A DNA stretch of 64,000 nucleotides from Trissonchulus latispiculum (GCA_030248195.1 JASAND010030983.1:43772-107771); one strand, 5' to 3'; shown: positions 22,801-31,759, counted from the stretch's first letter. Notes: generated by a model not told the origin, from the letters alone. Program-made: numbers and translations.

Positions 22801-25800
22801 AATATAGCAATAACAAATCCACTTCAGATCACAATCCATGGTTTAATAAATTTTCTTAACTTTTTTGAGTTTTAATTCATTCATAACATTACACATTTCT
22901 GTCATTCATTCATTCATTCATTTTATTTAACCAACCAATATCATTTAAGAGCAATAACAGCAAATGAAATTAACAAGTAAGGTATGAAAAAGCAATAAAC
23001 AACACAAAATTAGTAATTACTATTCACTGTTGGTAAGAAACGGGGTGGGCCGTTTGTCCGGCTACTAATCCCCGCCCCTTAAATATCGCGTGAATCCCTT
23101 TCAATTTTGCTTTATAATCTGCTTCGCATGTGTGTATGTATTTGTTTAGTATAACTCCCCTGAATATAGCCGTAATCTGCGGCAACGGAGTGGCTGTGGA
23201 CTATTTTCTGGACAAAGGCGCCGACCATAACAATGTGGATATTGAAAAGCACTCCCTGGTCCATTGGGCTACGGTTTGTGAAAGAGGAAAGGTTCTGGAG
23301 GCTCTTCTCAAGCAGGGCGCCCTTCCGTCTACTCCTGACATTCATGGCGCTCATGCCCTTCATTATGCCACACAGATGTGGGCGGATGATGAAAAGTTGG
23401 TCCTCTTACAATACATTTTGTATAAGATTGCAATGATTATTTGCTTTCATAATGTATGTAAGTAACAATGCAAAATATTCGCAGCTTCAGCAAATGGGAA
23501 TCAGCACAATATAATAAAATTATAAACGAACTTTTCTTACCTGTGACCAAACGTATGGTGGTTGAAGCCTGGGACTTACTGGAACCATACTCTGTAGTCT
23601 TTTTTCCAAATCGCTTTTTGGTTTTTAAAAATTGGCGAAACTCAGTATTTTTGGCTTCTCTGACCGCTGTATTCCCAATCAAATGGAAGTGTGATTCCCG
23701 CAATCTGCATCCTGAAGTGAATTTTTCTGAATTTAGGAAAACGTATGAAATGATTCGAATTTTGCTGAAGTATGGGGCTAATGTGAACTGCACCGATTTG
23801 GATGAGAGAGCACCACTTTTGTGGGCGGCCAGCTGTGGGAACGTTAAGGCGATGCAGCTGTTGATTGCCAGTGGTGCTGATCGAAACACCACTGATCGGG
23901 ATATGTTGTCCGGTGAGTTAAAGTTTGTACCTTGACCTGGTCATGTTTAAAACTTTTGTATTCTTTGTACAGGATCCTATATTCAACTAAGGATAAATCC
24001 AACAGCGTGCGGAGGGCTAGAGTGTTTCTCTCCAGGAAATAGACTTCACTCTTGGAAGGTTTACAACTCTTTTCTGGTTTTATCAGCTTCTTTCGCCAAA
24101 TTTGGCCAAAAGTTCGTCAAACCTGATTTTTTTCTATTTCCAGTATCGGACTCCATGAGTGTATTGTATCCGTGCAGTTGTGTTCCTAGATTCAAGTTTC
24201 GTGTCTCTCATGTTAAGGCCTGGAATTGGTAATCTAACCGAATATGCTGCCCAGAGCCTGTGGAACTGATTTAACCTTCAAGATTACTTCTAAAATTAAA
24301 GTTTCAATCTTCATTTACTTTGGACATTCCTTCCTACTGTAGGTCTCCACTGTGCGGCTAGTCGCGGTCATTCAAACGTCATTGGATATCTGTTGGATAT
24401 ATCGCCGGGGATGAGTGTAGATCTTCAGGATCGGAACGGGTCCACTCCACTCTTTTATGCAGTGACCTTGGGTCATAAAGACTGTGCCAAACTCCTCCTG
24501 GAACGAGGCTCCAATCCAAACTGGCAGGACAAAAAGGGAAGGACGTATGTTGGTTCTCCTGATCTTTTTCAGTAAAAATGGTTCTAGAGCAAAAATGCAA
24601 CAGAAAGCTTCAATCTTAGAAGGTTCTATACTTGTTGTAATTATAGCTAATTAATTTAATAGTTCAGCTGATGCTAAACTGTAGCACATTACTTTTTATT
24701 TGCAGTTTTGCAAGTGGGATTAGTAGCTAGCTACTGCTATTTTAGTACAACAGCTTGGTATATATTCCAGTGTTTCGTGTTTTGAAATCTAGTAACCTTC
24801 AACTAAAGTGGGAAAGTTGTACTTTCCATTGACAAAAATTGCCATGCTTATGTTCATCAGCTGCAGATGTTTCTACGATTTTTGAACTTTCTTGCAGAGC
24901 TGGTCATTGTGCAGCTGCGAAAGGACAGCTGGGTTCTTTGAAACTATTGAATCAGTTCGGTGCCAGCTTTGATCTGGAAAATCATCGGGGAGATTTGCCT
25001 TTGCACGAAGCTGTTCAAGGATGCCATGAAGGTAACTGGGTTTTTCTTCCTCTCAAAATCAGTCCAACAGATTTTGTTATAAACTTCTGACCATGCATTT
25101 TGTCGAAATCACAGCATAGATTGAAATATGGGTAATAAATGTCGAAATATCGAATGATTTAAGTTTCAGTGCCTGATTTTGTTGTTCCGCGTGAATGTGT
25201 TGAACTCAATGATATCGAGTAAAACACTGCACATGCACGTTTACGGTGATTGATTATTTTAATTTTTGATTGTTATTTCATTTTTGTTATTAATGTTTGC
25301 TTGCTTTTATTTTAGAAGTAACAACTTGGCTGTTGTCCATGAGTCCAAACAATGTTAACGCTGGGAATCATGTTGGTCGAACTCCACTCCACATTGCATC
25401 GGCCATTGGTCACCTCCCTTTGGTTCAGGACCTTTCTAATCTAAAGGCTGACCTAAATTCCCTTTGTAGTTTTAAGGTACAGCAAATTAAATTAAAATTA
25501 AACTTCCCACCCAAGACTGTCTAAAATTTATATTTATTGGTTTAATTATTTTTCGTTTGTGTGAACTATTGGTCCAAGCTCTTTAAAATAAAAGATATAT
25601 GATTTGAGAAATTGATACTTTTTCATTTACTGCTATGAGTGACTAAACGGCTGTTTTTTTGGAACGGCGTTACACTCCGGTTGGTTCCTAAACCAGTTAG
25701 AAGTAGTGTTACTTAGCTGGGTATTATTTAATATTCATTTGCTGAGTAATTCAGGAATTTTTCAGGATCGACTGTTTACTCCTCTTGATATTGCGGAGGA

Positions 25801-28800
25801 ACGACACCAGGAAGAAGTGGTGGCATTTTTGAAACTCCACGGAGGCCTGAATTCCTCAAAGATTTCTGATGAGGTTAAGGAACAGGCTTTGGCCGCTAAT
25901 CGTCTTCGGGTGGAGAGACATGCCAGAAATGAAGCTGCACAACGTAATGTTTAACTTGTGCTATATGTACTTTAATGAACAGCAGCGGTCACAAGTATTG
26001 AGAGAAGGTAAATTAATAAGGTAAAGTGACCCCCAGAGAAAACTCCAACCTACGGAAGGTTATATATAAACTGCTGCCGGTGCTTATCTTCGGATTCTCA
26101 GCCCAAAGCCAGTAGTGACAACTCAAATGTTGGCAACATCTATGAAAAGAGGGCTAGCCCTTCAGCAGGCATGACGCCGAACACAGACTCCTGAGTCCTG
26201 TCACCTTCCCACCGCAGTGGTACCCATTTACTGACAAGTTAAGGGTGAATATATACATAGCTTGTTTGGCAGAGCCCACAGCGAACTTTACTTAGTCTCT
26301 TGCTCAAGGTGATTAGTGAAAGCTCTGTGGAGGTGAAGAGTCGAACCTCGGATCGTCGGATCCTCAGTCGAATGCCTTAACCATTTAACGGAGCAAGTAT
26401 GGATAGTTAATGATTAATGGTGAACCATATTTGTGCGTGCTTGCCAGTAACTATCACCAAGCATTGCGATCTTATGAACGTACACAATGAAATGTGTATT
26501 ACAGTATGGAATCAATATAAAGTACCGCAGAATCATTATTTGTTCACAGTGCTTGTGTATATATATGTATATGCATCTCGATATGTATCTCCTATATGTA
26601 TCTCGATTTTCAGAGGAATGTAAATTTAGAATATTTTGAATTTTGCATCATAACTGTGAATTTGTTGTTATCTTCTGTAGTTTCTTGTTTCATCAATTTC
26701 AGGCGGTCATGCACACGCTGCCGCTGCAATGGTTTCCGATTCCTCCGTTCAAACCGACGCCCAGTCGGATGCAGAAACTGCTGGTCTGACAGGAGGAGGT
26801 CCAGGAAAACGGAAATCCTCCGCAAAGCGGAAGCGAGCCCGCAGAGACGTGGACGCTGCCAGTTCCACCGGGAGCGGGAGTGAAACTGACAGTCGAAGAG
26901 GCCGAGAGGATGATACCAAAGGCCTGGCCGTAACCCAGAGAAGCGACTCTGGAACGGACGAGCCTAGACCCCACAGTTCCCAGAGTGAATCAAAAGGTTT
27001 GACAAAAACTCGAACACCGTTTTTAAGTTGATAAGCTTGTCAGGTTTTGGTAACCGCTTTCAGCCAGTCACTATCACTTTTATCAGCAGTAATGGGTACT
27101 TGTGAGAAAAAATACAATTATATTGGTTGTTGCAAGATGCATTCACCGGTCCACATGCACTCAAATAGTTTATACCTTTGCATATTTTATTCTTTCCTTT
27201 TTTATGTTGGAAGTTATTATTATACAGATGGAAGATATACAGATGTAAAAATTTTATCGAGACAAATTTGCAAAGTGATATTTTGTCCTTTGTCCTTTGT
27301 CCCAACTTTGTCCTTTTGTCGTGAATGGTTGTAGAAAAATGCGCGTTCCCTGACGTCTATTAAGTATTAAACTAAATATTAAACTTTTACATTAAAATTT
27401 AATTTAGAATAAAATATCATACTATTTTATCTGAGAAAATAGATCTCATGCTTTTCAGATGAACATTCAAAAACAGTGGATTCCGCTGCCACGAGTGACA
27501 CCGAAGAAACCGTTAAGGTCAAGAAAGTCGGCAAACAGCAGGCGAGAAGATCTGACGATATCTCTGAAGAAGACGAAGAGGAGGAAGAGGAAAAGGAAGA
27601 GAAAAAGGAAAAGTCCGAAGCAAAGATGAACCGAAAAAATCAAGAAAGCGAAAATGAAGAGGAAAGCGAAAATATGGACGATGAACGACATACATCGACG
27701 GCGACAGCGGCCAGTTCAGGCTCAGACGAGGCACGAGTCAAAGAGGATGATCTATCCTCAGTCAACACTAAAAAGTCTAAAACAGGCGGCGTTGTCATCA
27801 AAAAGAAGCAGAAGTCAAAGGTTTGGAGTGGAATAATTGCTGAATAATTAGAACAAGACTATTTTTTACTGTGGGGGAAGTCAAGAAGTTAGATTCCAAT
27901 GTTTTATTCTGGTGATTTTTTCTAAACATATGATTCTTTTTGCTAAGTCTGAAAAGCTGAGGCGAAATGCTTTGCAGATGCAGAAATGCGGATGCAGCGT
28001 AATGTTTACGTAGGTGTGGGATTTATGCTGCAGCGTACTTAATTAGGGTAAACAGTATTATACCTTTACCTTACCTTCACTTCTTGCCTGAGAATTAGGT
28101 CGTATCTGATGTTCTTATGTTATTTACTTCAGCAGGACAACAACGAATTCAAGATCCGGCTGCGGAATGAACTGCCTATTGAGAAGTTCCAGGCGGCCCA
28201 GGAAGCCATGCTTCAGGGCGATGGAGAGAACGGGGAAATGGACGAGGAAATGGCCACCATGTTACGACAGACGGGTCTTCTGAATTACGGAAAAGGGTAC
28301 GACTAGAGACAAAACATTTCTTAGTCAATGATGAAGAAGCAGTAGCTGCTGAAAGTTGTCCTTTCACAGTAAAAGTAAACATTTAGGTCTGAGGATAAAT
28401 TTATGCAATCATGTTTTCCCACTTAGCGTATAAAAGTTTAGCTGTGTTGAATGGACCACCATTAGTCCATGGCAAATTCGTTTTTACAGATTTAGCTTAT
28501 TTTTACATATACAAAGGTTACCAGGCATAACGTGTTAACAAGCATACTTGAATCTTTAGTTGTGAAAATTGTTTTTTTCGACAGTAGAAATTCGAGGCAT
28601 CGAAGTCTAAGTGAAACTCTAAATCTGTCAGAGACCAGAAGCATATTACAGCTATGTACTATTTTGTTAATTAATTTCATTAATCAATAATTAATAATGT
28701 TGAATTGATCATTAGATAACGATTGTGATTTCCTTCCGTATTTAGAATTTCGAGCACTAGACGATACATGGAGGAGAAGCGAATATTCCAAGAGTTGGCG

Positions 28801-29725
28801 AATTTAAAGCGAATGCAGATACAGTATGGGAATGTCCAAGAAGAGGCCTTAGTGAAGCAGATGATGCAGAACTTTTTCCAAGGAAACAAATTTAATCCGA
28901 AAACTGGAGAATTTCAGTTGAAAACTTTTAATGCCTGGGAAAAGTTTTTGTACGGTGAGCAAGCATGGAATGTTTAGCTAATTAAAAATTAGTATTATGA
29001 GGACCTAATTTTAAAATGAACCTCTTAATGTGGAGCAGTTCCATATATTAGAAAAATTTAAATTATGATTTTTTTCAACTTTTAGATCAGCTGAAATTTA
29101 TGTATCTGAAAGAAAGGCAACAGTTCTATCAGAGACAAAACCAAAGCGATGTAACAAAAATTACAGCCAATGTAAGTTTAATCAAAGTATCTAATTGAGT
29201 TTCTGTGTCGAAATTTTGATATTTATATAAGACTGCACATTGCTTGACACAGTATGCTTTTAACGCAACTGTTCTTGATAGTATCAACAGCACAAGCCTG
29301 CTGGGGCCTATGTGAAAACATTTCACGGTTAAGGTAGTTCGCATTTCAATCCACATTAATATTTTAATTAATTATGTATCAAATATATGATTTCTGGCAA
29401 TTGTGGTACAGAATTTTTGTGTTATTCCTAAAAGTGATAGCAATAAAAGCACAATTGCGCACAGCATGTGCGCGATCTGTTTCAGAACGACGCCTTCCGA
29501 AATCCTCGACTTCGCCGAAAACCTCTTCGACCCAACAATGAGAAGGTTGACAACCTCATCAAAGCTTACGGAGTTGCTCCGCTCCCTTTACAGTATGCAC
29601 GTAAGTTTGAAATACTGGCGGTTCTGTGTTAATTATAATATTATTAGATTTATAACTATTATTCATTGCTTTGTGCTTGTTTCGTAGGGTGTTCTTGCAA
29701 TTTTGGATTACTGTACCAAAGTTAG
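4699..29725 (+). CDS. Ankyrin-repeat protein with acidic/basic linker and C-terminal helical region (14 exons, 5' partial)
   Basis: Spliced host gene. Exons read: 4699-4829, 23150-23377, 23737-23912, 24343-24544, 24898-25031, 25316-25476, 25766-25943, 26703-26996, 27459-27820, 28133-28296, 28746-28954, 29086-29171, 29486-29600, 29688-29725. Every junction has GT/AG and the phases chain to 2,478 bp (825 codons plus TAG). Domain order: roughly eight ankyrin repeats (HALHYATQM, STPLFYAVTLGHKDCAKLL, RTPLHIASAIGHLPLVQ), a low-complexity Ser/Glu/Lys linker, then a conserved-looking helical C-terminus (RRYMEEKRIFQELANLKRMQ). The first exon opens at a 3' splice site, so the gene starts left of the window. 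Ankyrin repeats bind proteins; the charged linker suggests a scaffold, but the family was not identified and no function is claimed. The donor at 23,378 (GTGGGC) is weak; it was chosen because it gives a canonical repeat length. Confidence 0.87.
4830..12455. other. Left part of the giant ankyrin intron, no gene recognised
   Basis: About 7.6 kb of AT-rich sequence with many stops on both strands and no recognisable protein domain. A tRNA T-arm-like stretch (GGTTGCTGGGTTCGATTCCC on the minus strand, about 6,412-6,431) has no convincing A box. A 15-base word (near 5,467, and inverted near 22,705) and an inverted GTTGGAAGATGG word (near 7,005 and 9,602) suggest decayed mobile DNA. An LTR of the retroelement at 14-22 kb may lie here, but I could not pair the two ends by eye. 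Confidence 0.4.
11732..11875. repeat. 51-bp tandem repeat, about three units
   Basis: Units start GAAGTTCCGGGAT at 11,732, 11,783 and 11,834. The period is a multiple of three, so a minus-strand ORF across it (11,668-12,081) contains a repeated AAPSAYPGTS-like peptide. There is no independent support that the ORF is a gene. Confidence 0.75.
12456..13705. mobile_element. 1.25-kb near-perfect palindromic fold-back element
   Basis: The left arm from 12,456 (ACTATAGTCTAGCAAAC) is the reverse complement of the right arm ending at 13,705 (GTTTGCTAGACTATAGT), with few mismatches over about 610 bp per arm. The centre is near 13,075 and the unpaired spacer is very short. With TA duplications at 12,458-12,459 and 13,702-13,703, termini would be TAGTCTAGC. 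There is no transposase; mirrored 62-codon ORFs are an artefact of the palindrome. It is probably a non-autonomous fold-back/MITE. It shares internal motifs with the element at 57.9-59.7 kb. Confidence 0.9.
13706..14372. other. Spacer between palindrome and retroelement ORFs
   Basis: About 0.67 kb with no supported gene. In the orientation of the adjacent minus-strand element this is where a 3' untranslated region or the start of a 3' LTR would be expected, but no terminal repeat was identified. Confidence 0.35.
14373..15071 (-). CDS. Retroelement accessory ORF B (paralogue of ORF A)
   Basis: 232 codons from an ATG in a good context (ACCATGG). The N-terminus is Ser/Asp-rich (ESSSSRSSSSDSSVELE). 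The rest aligns with ORF A: GP-x-E-x-LP, VALSVHCFWRFKFSYYSVPF, a four-residue-spaced Cys pair in VCPNRLCMS, VIILHELPG and LLPHDLLS. The shared Cys motif might bind a metal, but that is inference. No known family was recognised. It is intact although pol is broken. Confidence 0.65.
   Translation of the reverse strand: MAERVSTWIVRHFSSESSSSRSSSSDSSVELEIQLPSDSSDSGDLPVPRPLIHRFLHFPGPEGEWLLSEAQKGPLCESACLPPEIKICYHAGKVYCGPASAGILRPYSPASLLGPEVMSCCVALSVHCFWRFKFSYYSVPFRFYPVPLQLQFDFFPTKALLLKHAEQLRPANLVCPNRLCMSESVIILHELPGFRGRGRTFLQHSALRIYSLLANAHNAHPLLPHDLLSVDF
15259..15885 (-). CDS. Retroelement accessory ORF A (paralogue of ORF B)
   Basis: 208 codons from ATG, starting MAPKLIIGVSLSVEKVEGD. It shares with ORF B the pattern CVECWWRTTLSYFGVPITLF, RCPNVKCQS, YVVILHEIDG, LARIPYVLHEVIPHDVLNF. 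Similarity covers about 150 residues, so the two arose by tandem duplication. They are 187 bp apart on the same strand, downstream of the OTU domain. No similarity to gag, envelope or known accessory proteins was recognised, and no signal peptide or membrane segment is evident. Confidence 0.67.
   Translation of the reverse strand: MAPKLIIGVSLSVEKVEGDDVESEFMGMNCPVEMQGPYREPNALPDGLKMLPGTVDVYTDPRMSGLFRNNCRIHLQSPVLAQVCTFLCVECWWRTTLSYFGVPITLFPLHDDVRLSRDPLKLRLRQLVPSSGGRMYRCPNVKCQSPYVVILHEIDGWYYTNGMQLLCDEAKFLLARIPYVLHEVIPHDVLNFRMRIPSECPVYHPNVL
15886..17000. other. Spacer between OTU ORF and accessory ORFs
   Basis: About 1.1 kb inside the retroelement without a convincing ORF. It would be the leader through which a spliced or separately promoted accessory transcript must be made, but no promoter or splice signal was identified with confidence. 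Confidence 0.4.
17001..18227 (-). CDS. OTU-family cysteine protease domain at the end of retroelement pol
   Basis: 408 codons from the first ATG. The first ~140 residues are low-complexity (Lys/Glu/Ser/Pro). From about residue 190 there is an OTU-like fold signature: VLDVLGDGNCYYRALSLALT carries the Asp-Gly-Asn-Cys catalytic motif, and YLYNINSDHFMVVLSV near 320 supplies the conserved His. OTU enzymes are deubiquitinases or related peptidases. Upstream of the ATG the frame stays open and reads PAGNRRAKRINIQFNN, typical of an integrase C-terminal end, so the domain was probably the C-terminus of pol, split off by an indel at a T-run near 18,285. It may remove ubiquitin from element proteins or process the polyprotein; both are inference. 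Confidence 0.82.
   Translation of the reverse strand: MLPCVEPRVITAPIQEHDEDQESNSEKSEPTVPKKPMTAKKVPSFPVQSETKKETRKAVDLQKEQENRPAPLTRASRRKSAQQLEPPSEERQNVASVSEKRVPLFPAQQKGKGPLLKVQSDHSASEASDAPQYLSDESLSQQQDPLYYNRRKFFNPIDEKWQQRMAALRGFRVRHYLPVLMQHMPLYEPYEVLDVLGDGNCYYRALSLALTGLEDSWTDIRQDLYEFLCTYEHKKRFRNMFPEMKETKKRLQKAVEFATDDELFLAAAWLHTPIMSYSKFGKEWAWQLFTPETLLGKEQEYERCTLYLYNINSDHFMVVLSVREPFHGKWPTGKVPKINTLELTSGSSQQSSPHEAPDKTTSHADVKKLFASSPLFSGPSPLFENPFRRSQRLTRTTSDPIKDLRSSE
18244..18799 (-). pseudogene. Integrase C-terminal part, broken
   Basis: After the TGA at 18,800-18,802 the same frame continues as the end of the integrase core (KYHPAANGQIERWNRTLL), then shifts near 18,690 into the 18,666-18,244 frame (FAYNTSINATTGETPHYLLH, YQVGDLVLIKASNVAK). 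That frame ends in a wrong-frame tail at a T-run near 18,285, past which the correct frame joins the OTU ORF. Interruptions look like ordinary decay rather than programmed events. Confidence 0.75.
18800..20719 (-). CDS. Retroelement RT thumb, RNase H, linker and integrase N-terminus/core
   Basis: 639 codons. It opens with MNPEKCHFLKKSVTYLGH (RT connection) and a thumb. RNase H follows, with FVLHTDASDLGLGAVLSQ and KECLAMKFGIEHFRHYLYG. A roughly 150-residue Ser/Glu/Pro/Lys-rich linker comes next, unusually long between RNase H and integrase. The integrase zinc-binding segment is seen in HGGQNKTFYRLAEHFWWPG and CPRCQRRKG, then the core with catalytic Asp in HCDLMDIS and LISDQGKEF. It ends at an in-frame TGA before the catalytic Glu region. 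Start is set by the TGA at 20,741, not by a true initiation codon. Confidence 0.85.
   Translation of the reverse strand: MNPEKCHFLKKSVTYLGHIISEQGVEPLKERIQAIHDLAVPKNIKDVESFLGMCAYYAKFIKGFAHHAAPLYSLKKKGVRFVWNNTHQQAFGLLKKRLVEAPVLSHPDLAKGFVLHTDASDLGLGAVLSQEEDDGKYHPVAYAARSLKKYERNYSTHDKECLAMKFGIEHFRHYLYGGPLFTLFTDQSALRWLMKHPPRNSRLARWQMTFSEYDFEIKHRNNPQLRNADGLSRNPLFADIARGFKGDKVDSERNGVPLHQEESEEFVAHINSVVVKRDRTPTREEIAPKISRDLARKSTSALRSKVSKISQDSESDESERSEPTPKKQPRLPSGPEPQASDSEPESHQTTLESESDPPPHQKAATNCESTESEPLRAEFRSSETGRRKRKGRLSANFGDAFEVTVRDNSNVILNPKSWSKLQELQQDDLLLGEIMTYKQTHRLPSNFNRAVRIAALAEQCDLREGVLVHLERMRNTTLEVLAVPEVLKEEALAACHDSPYAAHGGQNKTFYRLAEHFWWPGMRTDVKNWIQSCPRCQRRKGPPRNPRALLRHPPLALEPFERAHCDLMDISKTSKRGMKHVFSFIDAFSKYVIAIPIKNETAYTVAQTFLEFIILQYGSPKTLISDQGKEFVAILNKEI
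20741..21430 (-). CDS. Retroelement reverse transcriptase fingers and palm
   Basis: 229 codons with Ty3-type RT blocks: KLRLCVDFRKVNKICDPDVY, FFSTIDLSKGFNQIELDEET, FEYNVLPFGLKCAPGNFQRC and the catalytic YIDD box in CIIYIDDILIFS. It ends in FD followed by TGA at 20,741-20,743; the next frame continues directly, so this is a single nonsense change. Upstream it overlaps the protease frame at the A6 run at 21,421-21,426. Confidence 0.86.
   Translation of the reverse strand: MQKISFDQYNLSDSETGQFLGLLNANQNCFSQHPFDIGKCTIFRAHINTGEAKTIYATPYRFPVHLRQPLLEELTEMLKYGLIRPSTSPWSSPMIYVPKPGRKLRLCVDFRKVNKICDPDVYPIPRIDDIMTSLKGSKFFSTIDLSKGFNQIELDEETKAKTSFNTFHGQFEYNVLPFGLKCAPGNFQRCMERILGDLQWKKCIIYIDDILIFSKTFEEHLEIMQEVFD
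21361..22402 (-). CDS. Retroelement aspartic protease
   Basis: Retropepsin-like domain with catalytic Asp-Thr-Gly in IQALVDTGANLSLMSEDLVR near residue 42 of the ATG-started 332-codon ORF (22,359). A second hydrophobic block contains CLIRTDFILAHGG. The last ~20 codons after the A6 run are out of frame relative to RT. A -1 shift at the A-run would join protease to RT; it may be decay or a slippage site. The frame opens after a TAA near 22,405, leaving no room for gag in this frame. Confidence 0.8.
22403..23149. other. Sequence between retroelement protease and ankyrin exon
   Basis: About 0.75 kb. The retroelement's 5' LTR, primer-binding site and gag would be expected here, but no gag ORF is present and no copy of this stretch was found near 4.9-14 kb. 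A short (ATTC)n run lies near 22,904-22,922. The right end supplies the acceptor TTTGTTTAG used by the exon at 23,150. Confidence 0.4.
23150..25943 (+). CDS. Ankyrin gene, repeat-encoding exons 2-7
   Basis: Exons 23150-23377, 23737-23912, 24343-24544, 24898-25031, 25316-25476 and 25766-25943. Together with the exon at 4,699 they encode about eight consecutive repeats. Recognisable units include HSLVHWATVCERGKVLEALL, IRILLKYGANVNCTDLDERA, LHCAASRGHSNVIGYLLDIS, GDLPLHEAVQGCHE and FTPLDIAEERHQEEVVAFLK. The last exon runs out of the repeats into a Lys/Arg/Glu helix (KEQALAANRLRVERHARNEA). An open frame across 23,468-23,935 is mostly intron read-through; only its end from 23,737 is exon. Confidence 0.87.
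26073..26396 (-). mobile_element. tRNA-derived SINE, copy 1
   Basis: Minus-strand element with its tRNA-like head at 26,330-26,396 (A-box-like TAAATGGTTAAGGC, B-box-like GAGGTTCGACTC). The body follows at lower coordinates and contains GTAAATGGGTACCACTGCGG and GGAAGGTGACAGGA. It shares its body with copies at 48.25 and 60.54 kb. It lies in the ankyrin intron before exon 8, antisense to the gene. Confidence 0.72.
26703..27820 (+). CDS. Ankyrin gene, low-complexity acidic/basic exons
   Basis: Exons 26703-26996 and 27459-27820. The first is Ser/Asp/Arg-rich with a cluster of basic residues (GKRKSSAKRKRARR) that could act as a nuclear localisation signal. The second contains an acidic run (SEEDEEEEEEKEEKKEKSEA) followed by Lys-rich sequence. 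No folded domain is seen; both are predicted disordered. Splice sites are TTTCAG/GTTTGA and TTTTCAG/GTTTGG, with +5 positions that are not ideal. Confidence 0.75.
28133..29725 (+). CDS. Ankyrin gene, C-terminal exons 10-14
   Basis: Exons 28133-28296 (an acceptor three bases later at 28136 is equally possible), 28746-28954, 29086-29171, 29486-29600 and 29688-29725. They encode a mostly helical, charged segment (EKRIFQELANLKRMQIQYGN, FNAWEKFLYDQLKFMYLKER), then NDAFRNPRLRRKP and a terminal RCSCNFGLLYQS before TAG. The compact hydrophobic end suggests a conserved terminal motif. Candidate AATAAA signals follow at about 30,157, 30,329 and 30,356. Confidence 0.82.
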
Positions 29726-31759
29726 TAGAAAAGAATGTGATTAAAACTACTTGACCTGACTGAATTGACACTACTTTTTGTCAACAGCAGTCTTGGCATG
29801 TGTTTTAAATCCTGGTTTATACCAAATCAGATTAGAGTTGTCATGTCGTCATTCATATAAGCTGAGGACTAACTGCTGCTACTTTTAGCATTCAAGAATT
29901 GGACTTCATCAGCTATTTCAGTTTTTAGTAGTAGTAAGTAGTAAACACGTTTTTATCTTAAGTCAGCGTAAAATCTGTAATTGTTTTAGCAAATCTCTAT
30001 AAATCGAGAACTGGTACTAGTACAGCGCGGAGTGGGCGAAGCTAATCTATCAATCCCTGTAGAAAAACTGCTCTGTTATAGTCGGATAGCTATGTAGTGA
30101 ATAACGCCGTTGTCACTTTTAGCTAGAATTTATGATTCTGTGTAAACCTAATCAGTAATCAATAAATATTCCCGTATTTAGTGTTAACCTGACTGTAGTA
30201 GAATTAAAAAGTAGCATTACCACCGCACCTGTCACGTGTTCTATGTTCAAACAAATGCATCACCGTTTCGCCAAAAAGATTATTCGACTACACCGATAGT
30301 TTGTAACAGTGAACACCAACTGATTAGAGGTGAATAAATTGTGCAATTGACCGTGCAAATAAATTAGCATCGCCCTTATAATGTGGCAATTTTTGATTTT
30401 AATTAATTATTAGCTCAAGGTTGTAAAAGCAAAAATGTTCATTTCGCAGCGGCTGCCCTATTTTCCAGTTAGCTACAAATCAGGAATCTGCTGTCTGCTG
30501 AAAGTACAGCGCCAAAACCGAGATCTTGTATTGGAATAGCCCGATATCGCGATATATGTTAAACAGCATAAAAACAATCCTACAGGAAAGATTCGCGCAC
30601 TTTCTTATTAAATGGAGGGCGGTAGGATTAATTTACACAACGTGATACATATCTATGTACCAGTATCAGGTCTCTAACATTTCAAATCGTTTATATTCAG
30701 TAGTCAGAATTTCATTCGTTAGAAGTCAGAATTTTAATTGTCGAAATGCTACTGTTTATAATTTTATTTTATTGTTAGCTATTTATAATGGTGTGGTTTT
30801 GTTTAAAAGCAAAGTCTGACTTTCATTTGTCAGAACGTATTACTCATTTTTAATTCTGCTAGAGCAGGAATGCATAAAATGAGTTTCGCTATGTTTATCG
30901 TGTGTTTGCTCTATTTCACCACATCGGGACCCAATCTTCAACACAGGGCTAGTATAGGGCACTTTTTTGCAAACTGTATTTTAGCAGCTATTTAAGCGAC
31001 CGAATTGGAGGTATTCTCGCAATTGTCAACTGTCAGCAATCTAAAAGTTTGCACATGTTGGGCGGAACAGTGTAGCTTGGGAGCTCATTTAGGCACATAA
31101 ACAATACTCAGTTAAGGGGGGGCTACGAATTTCACTAAAAGTTCTATGTTGGAAAAGCTAGCTAGTCTTTTGCCACATAATAGTATCAGGTTTAGTGTAA
31201 AATAGTTTAACGTTTGAAAGAATTCCATGCAGCGTAGCGTCCTGTGGAGAAATCAGAAGTTGGTGTTGTCGGTCGGTGTCACAGGAAAAAATTTCCCCCG
31301 TGAATTCTTCCCCCCCCCCCCCCGGAAAAATAGTAAATTTTGCGCTTAATGTATTGTATTTATAGTAATAGTAGTAAAAGTTTATAGATATTTTCATGTT
31401 ACGCATCCAATTATTTTAAAATTTTAGTCGTCGCTATTACTTCCCAACCTTCAACTATCTACATAAACTAAGAATAATATTAAAATTAAGCTGCATAAAG
31501 GAAACAAAGTATTTAGTAAACGGTTTAATGCTTAATCAGGCTAATTAAAAGAATTGGATTAAGTTTATATTTAATTTTAAATCCATTTTAGTATATACAT
31601 CTTTAATGTGGAATTGAAGAGTTAATGAAATGCGATTTTGTTAGTGTCACTTTGGATTAAATTCAATTTAATTCATCGGCTCTACTTTAGTAGCCGTTTT
31701 AAAATTAATTTTAATCTTTTTATTCCGCATACTAAGTAACTAAAATATACGTTTCAATC
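29726..31759. other. Downstream region of the ankyrin gene
   Basis: About 2 kb of AT-rich sequence with polyadenylation-like AATAAA words near 30,157, 30,329 and 30,356 and no credible ORF. A C-run with flanking GTGTCACAGG (31,270-31,325) pairs inversely with sequence near 33,140-33,180. Confidence 0.45.

Noticed and set aside
23468..23935. 155-codon ORF in the ankyrin gene
   Set aside because: Only the part from 23,737 is exon; the first half reads through an intron and lacks repeat character.
26610..26974. Minus-strand ORFs opposite the ankyrin linker exon
   Set aside because: Antisense to a spliced, in-phase exon; no motif of their own.
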